In this document: positions 52,562 through 62,136 of the stretch, piece by piece
Layout of the letters: the number at the start of each line of letters is the position of its first letter
Numbering within the stretch: the first letter of the stretch is position 1
Assembly (NCBI RefSeq): GCF_014656295.1
Contig: NZ_BNCD01000012.1
Coordinates: forward strand, 186,001 to 250,000
Origin: Streptomyces sulfonofaciens
GTDB taxonomy: Bacteria > Actinomycetota > Actinomycetes > Streptomycetales > Streptomycetaceae
DNA: 64,000 nucleotides
Direction: 5' to 3'
Position numbers and translations under genes: made by a program
Notes under the pieces: generated by a model
Seen by the model: the letters and a program-made list of their open reading frames with translations, nothing else
What the model was told of the DNA's origin: nothing
The model's database searches: none

Positions 52562-53587
52562 ATGGGTGCGAGCGGCAAGGGCGCGGCGGTCGAACTCGAC
52601 GCGGGCGGTCGCACCGTGCGGCTGACCAGCCCGGACAAGGTCTACTTCCCGGAGCGCGGCTTCACCAAGCTGGACCTCGCCCTGTACTACCTGGCCGTCG
52701 GCGACGGCATCGTGAGGGCGCTGCGCGAGCGTCCCACCACCCTGGAGCGCTACCCCGAGGGCGTGGCCGGCGAGTCCTTCTTCCAGAAGCGCGCCCCCAA
52801 GAACCGCCCCGACTGGATCCCCACCGCCCACATCACCTTTCCCAGTGGGCGGTACGCCGACGAGATGTGCCCGACCGAGGTGGCCGCGGTCGTGTGGGCG
52901 GCGCAGTACGGCACGTTCACGTTCCATCCCTGGCCGGTCCGGCGCGCCGACACCGACCACCCCGACGAGCTGCGGCTCGACCTAGACCCGCAACCCGGCA
53001 CCGACTTCACCGACGCGGTACGTGCCGCCCACCAACTCAGGGCGGTCCTGGAGGAGTACGGCCTGAAGGGCTGGCCCAAGACCTCCGGCGGCCGCGGACT
53101 GCACGTCTTCGTCCCCATCGAGCCGCTGTGGACCTTCACCCAGGTGCGCCGCGCCGCGATCGCCTGCGGGCGGGAGCTGGAGCGGCGGATGCCGGGCCGG
53201 GTGACCACCGCCTGGTGGAAGGAGGAGCGCGGCGCGCGCATCTTCCTGGACTACAACCAGACCGCCCGGGACCGCACCATCGCCTCCGCCTACTCGGTGC
53301 GCCCCCGGCCCCGTGCGCCGGTCTCCGCGCCGCTGGGCTGGGACGAGCTGGACGCGGCGGCACCCGAGGACTTCGACCTGGCGACCATGCCGGCCCGCTA
53401 CGCCGCGCTCGGCGACGTGCACGCGGACATGGACGACCGGCGCTGGTCGCTGGACGGGCTGCTGGAGCTGGCCCGGCGCGACGAGCGTGACCACGGGCTC
53501 GGTGATCTGCCCTATCCGCCGGAGCACCCGAAGGTGGCGGGTGAGCCCAAGCGGGTGCAGCCGAGCAGGGCGCGGCGCACGGAGTGA
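52562..53587 (+). CDS. LigD-type archaeo-eukaryotic primase/polymerase domain protein
   Basis: The 341-residue protein is a stand-alone LigD polymerase domain: SPDKVYFPERGFTKLDLALYY, RYPEGVAGESFFQKRAPKNRPDW, RLDLDPQ with metal ligands Asp140 and Asp142, TSGGRGLHVFVPIEP and FLDYNQTARDRTIASAYSVRP. Such enzymes fill gaps with NTPs at Ku-held ends. There is no nuclease or ligase domain; the ligase is the divergent neighbour. TACCGT (52550-52555) lies six bases before ATG 52562 with no ribosome site, so it is probably leaderless. Confidence 0.92.
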   Translation: MGASGKGAAVELDAGGRTVRLTSPDKVYFPERGFTKLDLALYYLAVGDGIVRALRERPTTLERYPEGVAGESFFQKRAPKNRPDWIPTAHITFPSGRYADEMCPTEVAAVVWAAQYGTFTFHPWPVRRADTDHPDELRLDLDPQPGTDFTDAVRAAHQLRAVLEEYGLKGWPKTSGGRGLHVFVPIEPLWTFTQVRRAAIACGRELERRMPGRVTTAWWKEERGARIFLDYNQTARDRTIASAYSVRPRPRAPVSAPLGWDELDAAAPEDFDLATMPARYAALGDVHADMDDRRWSLDGLLELARRDERDHGLGDLPYPPEHPKVAGEPKRVQPSRARRTE

Positions 53588-53921
53588 GCCGCGCCTCGGT
53601 CTTTCGCGGTGGGTCTTTCGTGGTCGGTCTTTCGCGGTCGGTTGGCTTCGGGGCATTCGGCTTCGTTGGCCTTCGGCTTCGGGGCCTTCGGCTGTCGGCC
53701 GGTGGGTGGTGTTGCGCAGTTCCCCGCGCCCCTTACGGGTGGGTGGGGGTTCTCGTGGTGCTTTCGGCTGCTGGCCGGTGCGGGTACCGCGCAGTTCCCC
53801 GCGCCCCGTTTCGCCGGGACTTGCGGTGTGTTCTCGGTTGCTGGTGGGGGCCTTGTGCGGTTTGCCGCAGCGGGCCCCTCCGCCGGGGGTGCCGGGGGAG
53901 GGGCCCGTGGTGGCCGTGGAG
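53588..53921. repeat. Intergenic repeat region with dispersed Streptomyces element
   Basis: No gene is present. GCGCAGTTCCCCGCGCCCC occurs at 53714-53732 and 53789-53807; this sequence is a common dispersed intergenic element in Streptomyces. Before it, GGTCTTTCG-type units repeat three times (about 53598-53640), then a run of TTCGG-rich units. Confidence 0.75.
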
Positions 53922-56177
53922 CTACAGTTCCCTGATCCGGACGTCCCGGTAGGAGATCCGGTCGGCGGTGCTGTGCACCTGGAGCCCGATGTAGCCCTCC
54001 GCCCAGCGCCGCCCGTCCGTGCCCGGGTCGTCGGACCGCGGCGGTTCGAAGACCTGCCCGCCGTTGTTGTCGAACTCATTGATCAGCTTGCCGTTGCGGT
54101 ACAACTGGAAGTGCTGGTCGACCACGCGGATCTCGTAGTCGTTCCAGGTGCCCTTCGGGGTGACCATCGCCCCGGCGAGCCCGACCCGGTCGAAGCCGTA
54201 GACCGACCCGGTCTTGTACATGTCCCCCGTGGGGCTGTCCAGGACCTGCATCTCGTGGCCGTACTCGATGGCCACCCATTCCGGACGGGACTCAAACGGG
54301 TTGTCGTGCACCTGGGGGAACCGCACGAAGACACCGCCGTTGGCGTTGGCATCCCCCGCGGCGTCGTCGCGCCACTGCAACTTCAGCGAGAAGTCACCGT
54401 ACTTGCGCACCGGATACCAGAGCATGCCCAGGTTGTTCGCCTGCTGGCTGGTGATCGAGCCGTCCTCGTTCAGCTTGAACGAGCCGCCGCCGACCTGCTC
54501 CCAGCGGTCCAGGGACTTCTGGGTGCCGTCGAAGATCTGCTGGTAGCCCTCGGTCTGGCCCGGCCTGCCGATGCCGGACTGCTTCGCCGCCCTGTTGATG
54601 ACCCGGTACTCGCGCCGGTCGATCACACCGTCCTTCCGCAGGCGGTCGGTGACCGCCTTGACGTGCTTGAGGAACAGCGCCTGGGAGGTCCATTCCTTCT
54701 CGTCCTCGATGAGCTCGTTGATCCGGCACCTGTTGTCGGTCACGCGGTTGGGGACGCCGGTGTCGACGGCGCCCACGAACACCGTCTCGCGCTCGTCGTA
54801 CTCGGCGCAGGGCGGTGGGGGCACGCCGCCGCCGGGGGCGACGGTGAACGACACCGTCCGCGCCTCGCTGGTGTTGCCCGCCTCGTCGGCGGCCCGGTAC
54901 GCGACGCCGTGCGCGCCTGCCCGGTCGACGACCACGGGATTGGCGTAGGCGAGGTAGGGGCCGCCGTCGAGCGAGTACTCGACGGACGCCACGCCCGAGC
55001 CGTCGTCGGCCGCGGTCACCGTCACCGTGGCCTTGCCGAGGTAGGCGCCGTCGGAGTTCTTCTCGCCGGTGACCTTCGCGCTCACCTCGGGGGGTGTGGT
55101 GTCGTCGGCGGGCGGGGCCACCACCGTGAAGTCGGCGGACTTCTCCGCGGCGGTGTTGCCCGCCTTGTCGGTGGCCCGGTAGCGCACCTGGTGGTCGCCG
55201 GGCTCGTGCACCATCACCGGTGCGGTGTAGGACTGCCAGGCGCCGTCCGCACCGAGGGCGTACTCGATGGTGTTGACGCCGGAGCCGGTGTCCGAGGCCG
55301 TCACGGTCACCGTCGCCGTGCCGACGTAGGCGCCGTTCGCGTCCTTCTCGCCGGTGACGGTGGCCGAGGTGTCCGGTGCCGTGGTGTCGTCCGTCGGCGG
55401 TGCGGCCACCGTGAAGTCGACGGATTTCTCCGCGGCGGTGTTGCCCGCCTTGTCGGTGGCGCGGTAGCGGACGGTGTGCGGGCCGACCTGGTCGACGACC
55501 AGCGCGGTGGTGTACGGCTGCCAGGCGCCGTCCGCGTCGAGCGCGTACTCGACGGTGTCCACGCCTGAGCCGTCGTCGCTCGCGCCGATCGTCACGGTCG
55601 CGGAGCCGACGTAGGCCCCGTCCTCGTTCTGCTGCCCGCCGACGTCCGCGGACGTCGTGGGGGCCGTGGTGTCCTCGCCGCCGCCACCGCCGTCGGTGAC
55701 GACCAGGGTGCCGCTCATCGAGGTGTGCCCGGGCATCGAGCAGAAGTAGTGGTAGGTGCCCGGGGTGAGGGTGACCTCCTGGGTGTGCCTGCCGCCCTCC
55801 GCGTCGGTGGGGCTCGCCATGATGTTGGCCTTGACGTCGTTGTTGTACTGCGCGTCGGAGACGTCGAAGGTGAGGGTGTGCGGCATGCCGGTGGTGTTGC
55901 CGGTGGCCGCGCTGTTCTCGAAGACGAGGGTGGCCGGGCCCGCCACCGCGGTGGCGGGCGCGGAGGTGTATGCCGTGATGTCGTCGCCCGCGGTCCAGGT
56001 CAGCGTCTGGGCCGCGGCCGTGCCGCCCGGCTCCGCGGTGCGCCCGTAGGCCGCCGTGGAGCCGAGGCCGAGCACCATCACCAGGCAGGCCAGCAGCGCC
56101 GGCCACGGATGCCGGCCGCGCCGGCGGCCGCCCACCGGCAGCCCCGCGGATCTCTCCTTGCGTACGGTGCCCGTCAT
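53922..56177 (-). CDS. Secreted cupredoxin - Ig-like repeat - DUF1080 protein
   Basis: The 751-residue protein has a membrane-spanning or signal segment (about residues 24-45) and a plastocyanin-like cupredoxin (about 55-160) with type 1 copper ligands His100, Cys146, His151 and Met154. Three near-identical Ig-like repeats follow, each with an EYAL/EYSLDG-Y-VRYRATDKAGNTA pattern. The last 300 residues hold a DUF1080/3-keto-disaccharide-hydrolase-type jelly roll (YGDFSLKLQWRDDAAGDANANGGVFVRFP; GTWNDYEIRVVDQHFQLYRNG). It overlaps the sugar dehydrogenase gene (TGATG), so the copper domain may accept its electrons. Exact chemistry is unknown. Confidence 0.85.
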   Translation of the reverse strand: MTGTVRKERSAGLPVGGRRRGRHPWPALLACLVMVLGLGSTAAYGRTAEPGGTAAAQTLTWTAGDDITAYTSAPATAVAGPATLVFENSAATGNTTGMPHTLTFDVSDAQYNNDVKANIMASPTDAEGGRHTQEVTLTPGTYHYFCSMPGHTSMSGTLVVTDGGGGGEDTTAPTTSADVGGQQNEDGAYVGSATVTIGASDDGSGVDTVEYALDADGAWQPYTTALVVDQVGPHTVRYRATDKAGNTAAEKSVDFTVAAPPTDDTTAPDTSATVTGEKDANGAYVGTATVTVTASDTGSGVNTIEYALGADGAWQSYTAPVMVHEPGDHQVRYRATDKAGNTAAEKSADFTVVAPPADDTTPPEVSAKVTGEKNSDGAYLGKATVTVTAADDGSGVASVEYSLDGGPYLAYANPVVVDRAGAHGVAYRAADEAGNTSEARTVSFTVAPGGGVPPPPCAEYDERETVFVGAVDTGVPNRVTDNRCRINELIEDEKEWTSQALFLKHVKAVTDRLRKDGVIDRREYRVINRAAKQSGIGRPGQTEGYQQIFDGTQKSLDRWEQVGGGSFKLNEDGSITSQQANNLGMLWYPVRKYGDFSLKLQWRDDAAGDANANGGVFVRFPQVHDNPFESRPEWVAIEYGHEMQVLDSPTGDMYKTGSVYGFDRVGLAGAMVTPKGTWNDYEIRVVDQHFQLYRNGKLINEFDNNGGQVFEPPRSDDPGTDGRRWAEGYIGLQVHSTADRISYRDVRIREL

Positions 56178-58705
56178 CACTGCGCCTTCCTCGCCAGGTT
56201 CGCGGCGGCCGGGGTCGGGGCGCCGCCGGTGTAGGTCACGTGCCACAGCGCCGAGTGCTCGTCCGAGGTGAAGAATCCGCGTCCGTAGTCGAGGACGTAG
56301 AGCGAGCCGTCCGGTGCGAACTCCCAGTCCATCAGGTTCGCGATGCCGTCGTTGCCGGTCGGGATGATCTTCTTCAGCGACTCCGAGTGCACCGGGAGCC
56401 CGCCGTCGCCCATGGTCTTCGGGTCCATGACGACGGCGTTCCTCGGCTGGTCCTGGTCGTAGAAGTCACCGACGAACCACTTGCCGTCCCAGTACCGGGG
56501 CCAGGCGTTCGGGCCCGCGCTCCCGGCGTCGTAGCGGTAGACGGGGCCGTCCATCGTGGCCTGGCCGCCGCCCTTGAGCCACGGCAGCAGGTAGCTGGCC
56601 TCCTCCGGCTTGTACGACGGGACGCCGTTCGCGTCGCGCGGGTAGTCCGGGGCGCCGCCCTGCGGCGAGTACCAGATGTTGTTGCCGGTCACCGGCGGCA
56701 GGTTGACCAGGCCGTCGTTGTTCGGCGACTCGTTCTTCGGGTGGTCGCAGTCGTACCAGCCCAGCGGCTTGGTCGGGTCGGGCAGGTTGCGGTCGCGGTA
56801 GGGCTGCTTGTTGCCCATGCAGTAGGGCCAGCCGCGGTTGCCCGGCTTGGTGATCACGGCGAACTGGTCGTACTTGGCCGGGCCCCAGGTGGGCGACGGG
56901 GTGCCGGAGTCCGGTCCCACCCAGCCGGCGTAGAGGATGTCGGTCTTCTTGTCGACGTGGATCCGCGCCGGGTTGCGCACGCCCATGACGTAGATCTCGC
57001 CGCGGGTCTTGCCGCCGCCCTCGTCGGTCTCCTTGCCGGTGAAGAGGTTGCCCTCCGGGATGGTGTACGTGCCGTCCGGCTCCGGGTGGATGCGCAGGAT
57101 CTTGCCGTTGAGGTTGTTGGTGTTGCCGGCGGTGCGGCGCGCGTCCGCGAAGGAGACGCCCTTGTAGTTGGGCTGCGGGTTGTTGCCGGAGTACCCGTCG
57201 CTGAACAGGGAGGAGTTGTTGTCCCCGACCGCGATGTACAGGTTGCCCTTGGAGTCCCAGGACATCCCGCCGCCCGCGTGGCAGCAACTGTGCACCTGGG
57301 CCGGCCACTTCAGCAGCACCTTCTCGCTGCCCGGGTCGATCTTGTTGGTGGCCCTGTCCAGGGTGAAGCGGGAGACCTGCCGGGTGTCCATCTGCGTCTC
57401 GCGGTTCAGTCCGGAGAACGGCGTGTAGTACACGTACACCCAGCCGTTGTCCTCGAACCCGGGGTCGAGCTCGATGCCCACCAGGCCTTCCTCGATCTTG
57501 GTGAGCTCGTCGCCGCTGCCCTTGTTGCCGAAGACGTCCAGTTCCGCGGCGAGGGTGACGTTGCCGGTCTTCGGGTCGTAGACGTGGATCTGGCCCTTGC
57601 CGCGGCCGACGTTCGGGTCGTTCCAGTCGGTGACCACCGGCTGGTTGCCGTTCGGGCCGCCGCGGCCGATGTAGAGCACCCGCCCGTCCGGCGCGATGGT
57701 CATGCCGTGCGGCTCGCCGATCTGGTCGCTCTGCCCGGGCCGGTCGGGCCTGGTGACCCGCTCCGCCTTGTAGTTCGCGGTGATGGTGGCCTTGCAGTCG
57801 GCACGCACCAACCGGGTCGTCCACAGCAGTGCGCCGCGCAGATGGGTGCGGAAGTCCGCCTCGTCGTAGGAGGAGGCGGTGCCGCCCATGGCGGTGTAGA
57901 AGGAGCGGCCGCCGTCGTAGTCGCGGCACCAGGACACGGGGTGGTCCCAGCCGTTGGCGCCGGTGCCCGGCCGGTACGTCGACTCGCGCACCCGGGCCAC
58001 GGTGTGCACCGTGCCGGACGGGTTCTGCTGCCAGTTGAACCACTGGTCCGGGCGCTGCCACTGAAGTGGCAGGTCCCTGGTGGCCGGGTTGACCCGGTCG
58101 CCCACCTCGACGGTGGCCCGCTGCACGCCGGTCGGCGGCCCGCCGACGGGCCGGGCGCCGATCAGGCCGGTGAACCAGTCGGAGTACGGCTCCGCACGGG
58201 CCGCGTCATGGATGCCGACGAAGCCGCCGCCCGCCTCCATGTACGCCTCAAGACCGGCCTCCTGGTCCGGGTCGAGCACGTCTCCGCCGCCGGTGAGGAA
58301 GACCACGGCGTTGTAGGAGCCCATCTTCCTGGCGTTGGTGAAGACGGCGGCGTCGTCGGTGGCCTGCACCTTGAAGTGCTGGGCGGCCGGCCCCGTCCCG
58401 CCGATCCGCTCGATGGCCTCGATGCCCGCGTCGACGGTGGGCGGCTCGTCGCCCTCGGCGGCCGAGCCGTAGAACAACAGCACCTTGACGTCGGCGCCGC
58501 CCGGAGGCGACGGAAGGTCCATGGCGGCCGCCACGTCGGCCGGGTTCGGCCGTGCGGCGGCGGTCGGCCCCGCCAGCACGCCCGCGGCCAGCGCTCCGGC
58601 GGCCAGCACGGCGGACAGGCCGCGACCCGCACGGCCCGGTCTGTGGCGTCTTGCTCTGCTCAACCCTGGTGCGGCTGAGGGCTTTTGATGCGGTGTGAAC
58701 CGCAT
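56177..58705 (-). CDS. Secreted ThuA - PQQ-type sugar dehydrogenase fusion
   Basis: The 842-residue protein has a long Arg-rich signal region (hydrophobic about residues 28-48), a ThuA-like domain (about 70-300: VKVLLFYG, YNAVVFLTGGGDVLD, GGGFVGIHDAAR, WCRDYDGGRSFYTAMGG) and a six-bladed propeller of the glucose/sorbosone dehydrogenase type (EPHGMTIAPDGRVLYIGRGG, EEGLVGIELDPGF, SCCHAGGGMSWDSKGNLYIAVGD, VMGVRNPARIHVD). These use PQQ to oxidise sugars. The ATG at 58705 fits a GAGGGG ribosome site; an in-frame GTG four codons upstream is too close to it. It is the first gene of a two-gene operon, divergent from a laccase. Confidence 0.85.
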   Translation of the reverse strand: MRFTPHQKPSAAPGLSRARRHRPGRAGRGLSAVLAAGALAAGVLAGPTAAARPNPADVAAAMDLPSPPGGADVKVLLFYGSAAEGDEPPTVDAGIEAIERIGGTGPAAQHFKVQATDDAAVFTNARKMGSYNAVVFLTGGGDVLDPDQEAGLEAYMEAGGGFVGIHDAARAEPYSDWFTGLIGARPVGGPPTGVQRATVEVGDRVNPATRDLPLQWQRPDQWFNWQQNPSGTVHTVARVRESTYRPGTGANGWDHPVSWCRDYDGGRSFYTAMGGTASSYDEADFRTHLRGALLWTTRLVRADCKATITANYKAERVTRPDRPGQSDQIGEPHGMTIAPDGRVLYIGRGGPNGNQPVVTDWNDPNVGRGKGQIHVYDPKTGNVTLAAELDVFGNKGSGDELTKIEEGLVGIELDPGFEDNGWVYVYYTPFSGLNRETQMDTRQVSRFTLDRATNKIDPGSEKVLLKWPAQVHSCCHAGGGMSWDSKGNLYIAVGDNNSSLFSDGYSGNNPQPNYKGVSFADARRTAGNTNNLNGKILRIHPEPDGTYTIPEGNLFTGKETDEGGGKTRGEIYVMGVRNPARIHVDKKTDILYAGWVGPDSGTPSPTWGPAKYDQFAVITKPGNRGWPYCMGNKQPYRDRNLPDPTKPLGWYDCDHPKNESPNNDGLVNLPPVTGNNIWYSPQGGAPDYPRDANGVPSYKPEEASYLLPWLKGGGQATMDGPVYRYDAGSAGPNAWPRYWDGKWFVGDFYDQDQPRNAVVMDPKTMGDGGLPVHSESLKKIIPTGNDGIANLMDWEFAPDGSLYVLDYGRGFFTSDEHSALWHVTYTGGAPTPAAANLARKAQ

Positions 58706-58906
58706 GTCGTCACCCACCCCTCATCGGTCATAGCAACAGCGCCGATGAAGCTAGACCTCTTTTCATGGTTCGCCAATAGGTATCACCGCAATGGAACAAA
58801 CTTTGTCCTGAGTGTGGATAAACGAGGGGTGCACAGCTACCGTGTGGCCGTCCCCGGGGTACTCGTGCGCCCCGTGAGTCTCCGTACCAGGAAGGGGAGT
58901 TCGGCG

Positions 58907-59956
58907 ATGAACGACGCGACGGGCGAGACACGCGGCACGGCGGCGGGCGCTGAGGGCGGTGCGGCGGCGGACGCCGGCCCCGCCGCGCGGCCGGCGGCAC
59001 TGGGCAGACGGGCCTTCACCGGCCGCCTCCTCGCCGGGGGCGCGGCGGCGGCCGCCCTCGGCACGGCCGCGGTCGCCGCGACACGCCCCACGGCGGCCGC
59101 GGCCGCCGCCCGGCCCGCCGCGACGGCACCCGCGGGCGGCGAGGTCCGGCACCTGAGGATGTACGCGGAGAAGCTTCCGGACGGCCGGATGGGCTACGGC
59201 CTGGAGAAGGGGAAGGCGACCGTCCCGGGCCCGCTGATCGAGCTCAACGAGGGCGACACCCTGCACATCGAGTTCGAGAACACCATGGACGTGGCGGCGA
59301 GCCTGCACGTGCACGGCGTGGACTACGAGATCACCAGCGACGGCACGGCGATGACGCACAGCCACGTGGAGCCGGGCGGCACCCGCACCTACACCTGGCG
59401 CACCCACGCCCCGGGCCGCCGCGCGGACGGCACCTGGCGGGCGGGCAGCGCCGGCTACTGGCACTACCACGACCACGTCGTCGGCACCGAGCACGGCACC
59501 GGCGGCCTGCGCGCCGGGCTCTACGGACCGGTGATCGTCCGCAGGAAGGGCGACATCCTGCCGGAGCGGACCTTCACGATCGTCTTCAACGACATGACCA
59601 TCAACAACCTGCCCGCCGGGCCCGACCTGGAGGCCACCGTCGGCGAACGGGTCGAGTTCGTCTCGATCACGCACGGCGAGTACTACCACACCTTCCACCT
59701 GCACGGACACCGCTGGGCCGACAACCGCACCGGCCTGCTCACCGGTCCCGACGACCCCAGCCAGGTGGTGGACAACAAGATCGTGGGCCCCGGCGACTCC
59801 TTCGGCTTCCAGGTGATCGCGGGCGAGGGCGTGGGCGCGGGCGCCTGGATGTACCACTGCCACGTGCAGAGCCACTCCGACATGGGCATGGTCGGCCGCT
59901 TCCTCGTCAAGAAGGCGGACGGCACCATTCCGGACTACGAGGCGCACCACCACTGA
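58907..59956 (+). CDS. Two-domain small laccase (SLAC type), Tat-exported
   Basis: The 349-residue protein has a twin-arginine signal (LGRRAFTGRLLAGG) and two cupredoxin domains. The copper motifs are complete: HVHGVDY, YWHYHDHV, HTFHLHGHRW and MYHCHVQSHSDMGM. The type resembles S. coelicolor SLAC and S. griseus EpoA, which form trimers and oxidise phenols with reduction of O2 to water. GGAAGGGGAG lies before ATG 58907. It may act on lignin phenols, and it is divergent from the copper-protein and sugar-dehydrogenase operon. Confidence 0.94.
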   Translation: MNDATGETRGTAAGAEGGAAADAGPAARPAALGRRAFTGRLLAGGAAAAALGTAAVAATRPTAAAAAARPAATAPAGGEVRHLRMYAEKLPDGRMGYGLEKGKATVPGPLIELNEGDTLHIEFENTMDVAASLHVHGVDYEITSDGTAMTHSHVEPGGTRTYTWRTHAPGRRADGTWRAGSAGYWHYHDHVVGTEHGTGGLRAGLYGPVIVRRKGDILPERTFTIVFNDMTINNLPAGPDLEATVGERVEFVSITHGEYYHTFHLHGHRWADNRTGLLTGPDDPSQVVDNKIVGPGDSFGFQVIAGEGVGAGAWMYHCHVQSHSDMGMVGRFLVKKADGTIPDYEAHHH

Positions 59957-60031
59957 GACGCCGGCGCGCCGCCCGCTGCGCCCCGTCCCACCTCGGATAT
60001 CACCCGTGCGGACGACACGCCGGTCGCCCGC

Positions 60032-60045
60032 GGGGAGCGCTCTCT
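60032..60045. promoter_or_regulatory. Weak CebR-like box before the second LacI gene
   Basis: GGGGAGCGCTCTCT matches the CebR box at 11 of 14 positions. It lies 66 bp before the GTG at 60111, near a possible -10 TAGGGT (60064-60069). Autoregulation is possible. Confidence 0.4.
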
Positions 60046-60110
60046 CCTGTGCGCCACCGCGGCTAGGGTGGTCGAGACCAGTCGTCCACCCCAGTCACAG
60101 GAGCCCGAAG

Positions 60111-61169
60111 GTGAGCCAACCGACGACCGATCCGCGTCCCACACTGGAGGCCGTGGCCGCACGTGCCGGGGTGTCACGGGCCACGGTTTCCCGTGTCGTC
60201 AACGGCAGCACGGGCGTGCGGAAGTCGCTCGCCGAGCGGGTCAGGCGCGCGGTCGAGGAGCTCGGTTACGTGCCCAACCAGGCCGCGCGCAGCCTGGTGA
60301 CCCGGCGGCACGACGCCATCGCGGTGGTCGTGGCGGAGCCCGAGACGCGGATCTTCGCCGACCCGTTCTTCGGACTCCAGCTCCGCGGCATCAGCAAGGA
60401 GCTCGCCGCGCACGACTCCCAGCTCGTCCTGCTGCTCACCGAGGGCCCGGACGACTACGCGCGCGTGGGGCGCTACCTCGCGGGCGGCCACGTCGACGGC
60501 GCGCTCGCCTTCTCGCTGCACCTGGACGACGCGCTGCCCGGCATCGTGCGCGCCACCGGCGTGCCCACCGTGTTCGGCGGCCGGCCCTACTGGTCGGACA
60601 CCAGGCGCGACGTGCCGTACGTCGACTGCGACAACCGCGGCGGGGCCCGGGACGCCGTCAGGCACCTGGTGGCGCTGGGCCGCACCCGGATCGCGCACAT
60701 CACCGGGCCGCTCGACCAGACCTCGGCAGTGGACCGCCTGGACGGCTACCGCGAGGTCCTGGCGGGCGCCGACCCGCGTCTGATCGAGGAGTGCGACTTC
60801 ACCTCGGCGGGCGGCGAACGGGCCATGCGCGACCTGCTCGACCGCTGTCCCGACCTCGACGGGGTCTTCGCCGCCAACGACCTGTCGGCCGCCGGCGCGC
60901 TCAGGGTGCTGCGCGAGCGCGGTCTGCGGGTCCCCGAGGACGTCGCGGTGGTCGGCTTCGACGACATGCTGCACGTCGCGGAGCAGACCGATCCGCCGCT
61001 GACCACGGTCCGCCAGGACATCGAGGGGATGGGCCGCCTGATGGCCCGCCTGCTGCTGCACGGCCGGGACCGCGGCCAGCCGCCCGGCACCGTCGTCCGG
61101 GAGGCGCCGGGCGCCGAGCCCGCCCCCGTCGTCACCCAGACGACCCTGGTGCGCCGCGCCTCGGCCTGA
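60111..61169 (+). CDS. LacI-family regulator, CebR/BglR-like
   Basis: The 352-residue protein has HTH PTLEAVAARAGVSRATVSRVVNGSTGV (residues about 9-35), the hinge NQAARSLVTRRHD and a sensor domain ending VVGFDDMLHVAEQTDPPLTTVRQD. The HTH and the RIFADPFFGLQLRGISKEL region look closer to cellobiose repressors of Streptomyces than the LacI at 18.2 kb does. No cebEFG or bglC genes adjoin it. GTG 60111 follows AGGAG. It is a candidate reader of the TGGGAGCGCTCCCA boxes, but this is inference only. Confidence 0.85.
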   Translation: MSQPTTDPRPTLEAVAARAGVSRATVSRVVNGSTGVRKSLAERVRRAVEELGYVPNQAARSLVTRRHDAIAVVVAEPETRIFADPFFGLQLRGISKELAAHDSQLVLLLTEGPDDYARVGRYLAGGHVDGALAFSLHLDDALPGIVRATGVPTVFGGRPYWSDTRRDVPYVDCDNRGGARDAVRHLVALGRTRIAHITGPLDQTSAVDRLDGYREVLAGADPRLIEECDFTSAGGERAMRDLLDRCPDLDGVFAANDLSAAGALRVLRERGLRVPEDVAVVGFDDMLHVAEQTDPPLTTVRQDIEGMGRLMARLLLHGRDRGQPPGTVVREAPGAEPAPVVTQTTLVRRASA

Positions 61170-61356
61170 GCCACCGGGGCTCCGGGGAGCCACGCCCCGA
61201 GCCTGCGGCGGGTACGGAGGCTCGCGCCGAGAGCGTTCTCCCGCCGGGTGCGCGCGGGCGGCTCCGGCGCTTCCGTGCCCGTCGCACTCGGGCGGCGCGC
61301 CGCGGTGGGCGGTGCCAGACTCGGTGCCAGAGCACCCGGGAACCCAAGGAGTGCAC

Positions 61357-62136
61357 ATGCTCACCACCCGTTTCGTCGACGGCGCCCCGAACTGGCTGGA
61401 CCTGGCCACTCCCGACATGGGCGGTGCCCAGGCCTTCTACCGCGACCTGTTCGGCTGGGACTACCGCCTGGCCGGACCCGACGCCGGCGGGTACGGAATG
61501 TTCCGGCTGAACGGCAAGGTGGTCGCCGGCGGTATGACCGTCGATCCCGACCAGGGCCCGCCCGCATGGAGCATCTTCTTCCAGAGTTCCGACGCGGACA
61601 CCACCGCCCAGGCCGCCGAGGACGCCGGCGGCTCCGTGCGCTTCAAGCCGATGGACGTGATGGACCAGGGCCGGATGGCGGTGCTGGCCGACCCCGCGGG
61701 CACTCCCTTCGGAGTCTGGCAGCCCGCCGCCAACAAGGGGCTGGACACGGTGAACGAGAAGAGCGCCCTGTGCTGGACCGAGCTGTACACCCCCGACGTC
61801 CAGGCCGCCGCCGAGTTCTTCGGCTCGGCACTCGGCTGGACCACCGAGGAGATGCCGTACAGCGGCGGCACGTACACCATCGCCTCCCCGGCCGGCGGCG
61901 GCGAGGACGCCGGCTTCGGCGGCCTGGTGCCGCTCTCCGCCGACCCGCGGGCCTCCACCCCCTACTGGCTGCCGTACTTCGCGGTCCCGGACGCCGACGC
62001 CGCCCGCGGCAGGGTGCAGGAGCTGGGCGGCAGGGCCCTGGGGACGGCGGTGGACATCGAGGACGTGGGCCGCATCGCACAGCTCGCCGACCCGTACGGG
62101 GCCAGGTTCGCGGTGCTCGCGCCCAGCGGGCGGTGA
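61357..62136 (+). CDS. Two-domain VOC (glyoxalase-like) family protein
   Basis: The 259-residue protein has two VOC repeats: NWLDLATPDMGGAQAFYRDLFGWDY... and CWTELYTPDVQAAAEFFGSALGWTT. FGVWQP and FAVLAP close each half. Members include hydroxylase-like and glyoxalase-like metalloproteins; the substrate here is unknown. AAGGAG precedes the ATG. Confidence 0.88.
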   Translation: MLTTRFVDGAPNWLDLATPDMGGAQAFYRDLFGWDYRLAGPDAGGYGMFRLNGKVVAGGMTVDPDQGPPAWSIFFQSSDADTTAQAAEDAGGSVRFKPMDVMDQGRMAVLADPAGTPFGVWQPAANKGLDTVNEKSALCWTELYTPDVQAAAEFFGSALGWTTEEMPYSGGTYTIASPAGGGEDAGFGGLVPLSADPRASTPYWLPYFAVPDADAARGRVQELGGRALGTAVDIEDVGRIAQLADPYGARFAVLAPSGR

